Of a DNA stretch of 21,233 nt, positions 20,541-21,233 are shown one piece after another (the stretch's first letter is position 1; every line of letters starts with the position of its first letter). Below the pieces are notes generated by a model, which was not told the origin of the DNA, searched no databases, and was given only the letters and a program-made list of their open reading frames with translations. The stretch spans positions 1-21,233 of the forward strand of contig CAXTKQ010000066.1 of NCBI GenBank assembly GCA_964244955.1. The letters run 5' to 3'. This stretch comes from Mucilaginibacter_A sp964244955. GTDB taxonomy: Bacteria; Bacteroidota; Bacteroidia; Sphingobacteriales; Sphingobacteriaceae. Made by a program: the position numbers and the translations under genes.

Positions 20541-20555
20541 CCAAACCAACAAATA

Positions 20556-21233
20556 ATGGGGACAAATTTAAAAAGTTCAATCCAGTTTATCATCAGGCAC
20601 AACACAATCATCATTTTTTTGATCATGCTGCTGGTTTCGGCCATGATGTCTGATGCTTTTTTTACCGCCAATAATTTGTCAAACTTAATCAGGCAGTTGG
20701 CACCGATCGGGATCGTCAGCATGGGCATGTTGCTGGTGATTTTAACCGGCGGGATTGATTTGTCGGTAGGTTCGGTGGTGGCCATGGCTGGCGTATTGGT
20801 TGCCTTGTTTTCCCAATCCATGCCGCTTTCCGTGGCTGTTCTGGCCGCGCTTGGCTCTGGTATTTTGGCCGGTGCGGTTTCCGGCTACTTGGTTTCTTAC
20901 CAAAAAATAGCCCCTTTTATCGCCACCCTTGCCCTGATGACGATTGTTCGGGGCTGCGGTTTTATTTTTTCAAAAGGCGCGCCCATTATGGTAGATGACC
21001 AGGCCGCAGCCCTGACCGATTTTGGCAGCGGAAGGACACTTGGCATCCCAAACCCGGCAATTGTTTTATTTATCGTGTTTGCCATAACTGCCATTCTTTT
21101 AAAATACAATGTTTTTGGCCGTATCCTGATTGCCACCGGCAGCAATGAAGAAGCGGTACATTTATCCGGCATCAAAGTGCACCTTTACAAATTTAGCGTG
21201 TATGCAATTATCGGCGGGCTGGCAGCTTTGGCC
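20556..21233 (+). CDS. Sugar ABC importer permease (RbsC type), 3' end cut by window
   Basis: 226 codons from ATG 20556, open to the window edge. Inner-membrane channel subunit. Several hydrophobic helices: TIIIFLIMLLVSAMMSDAFF, LAPIGIVSMGMLLVIL, SVVAMAGVLVALFSQ, LSVAVLAALGSGILAGAVSG and PAIVLFIVFAITAILLKYN. The family motif LTGGIDLSVGS is at about residues 66-76, and APFIATLALMTIVRG follows. GRILIATGSNEEAVHLSGIK VHLYKF is the coupling region with the ATPase. About 90-100 residues are likely missing at the end. The distance from the ATPase gene is unusually long because of the repeats. Confidence 0.93.
   Translation, partial: MGTNLKSSIQFIIRHNTIIIFLIMLLVSAMMSDAFFTANNLSNLIRQLAPIGIVSMGMLLVILTGGIDLSVGSVVAMAGVLVALFSQSMPLSVAVLAALGSGILAGAVSGYLVSYQKIAPFIATLALMTIVRGCGFIFSKGAPIMVDDQAAALTDFGSGRTLGIPNPAIVLFIVFAITAILLKYNVFGRILIATGSNEEAVHLSGIKVHLYKFSVYAIIGGLAALA

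Larger units (their letters stand above)
20304..20555. other. Intergenic region between ATPase and permease with MITE and dispersed element
   Basis: 252 bases. It contains TTGTTTAAACTTT (20313-20325), the second MITE copy at 20355-20480, a dispersed element core at 20498-20509 and its second box at 20518-20540. Transporter operons of this type normally have only a few bases here. Confidence 0.75.

Overview
The window looks like a chromosomal segment of a Bacteroidota bacterium, most likely Sphingobacteriaceae (Mucilaginibacter/Pedobacter type). The grounds are the parA-parB-DUF5683-dapB gene order, families such as DUF5683, DUF4142 and SYLF, AraC regulators paired with short-chain dehydrogenases, start codons mostly without Shine-Dalgarno sequences, and several upstream boxes matching the Bacteroidota -7 element TAnnTTTG. 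The genus is inferred by eye, not by search.

Layout. 1-3162 (minus) is a housekeeping block: parA, parB (4-base overlap), a DUF5683 membrane protein and dapB, which runs off the left edge. 3163-3480 is a gene-free divergent region with a perfect DnaA box and a back-to-back repeat pair. 3481-4436 (plus) holds two very small genes and an NADPH-dependent FMN reductase. 4504-4674 is a near-palindromic MITE/REP-like element. 4733-5425 (minus) is a VIT1/CCC1-type transporter gene broken by an in-frame TAG. 5541-7699 (plus) has a DUF4142 lipoprotein, an AraC regulator and an NTF2-like protein. 7805-8274 (minus) is a type II toxin-antitoxin pair with an intact putative antitoxin and a RelE/ParE toxin gene broken by an in-frame TAA. 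8321-11239 (minus) has a lipoprotein, a small conserved-looking protein, a SYLF protein, an MBL-fold hydrolase and a small secreted repeat protein. 11396-11468 is tRNA-Lys(CTT). 11690-13369 (minus) is an AraC regulator with an SDR downstream. 13484-13675 is a C-terminal glycosidase remnant. 13873-14892 (minus) is a secreted DUF2341 protein. 15352-17157 (plus) is an SDR, a strong terminator and another AraC regulator. 17740-21233 (plus) is a ribose-type sugar ABC importer: binding lipoprotein, double ATPase and permease (cut by the right edge).

The most unusual content is between the genes. About 19 intergenic copies of an unfamiliar short element share the box ATGCTTCTTTTA, then 4-6 variable bases, then TAAAAATTKG. 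Read on the other strand (TAAAAGAAGCAT), several copies are followed after 10-13 bases by a second box close to TGAACAAATTTTAAACA. Many copies point at a nearby gene start; others form inverted pairs that flank a gene remnant, flank a MITE, or sit back to back. A second family, a roughly 125-bp element with C-rich/G-rich palindromic ends, occurs twice around the ABC transporter genes, with its core in opposite orientations inside same-orientation flanks; one copy separates the ATPase gene from the permease gene.

Two genes carry single in-frame stop codons with otherwise intact protein sequence on both sides. Genuine pseudogenization or sequencing error are the simplest explanations, because TAG and TAA also serve as normal stops here.
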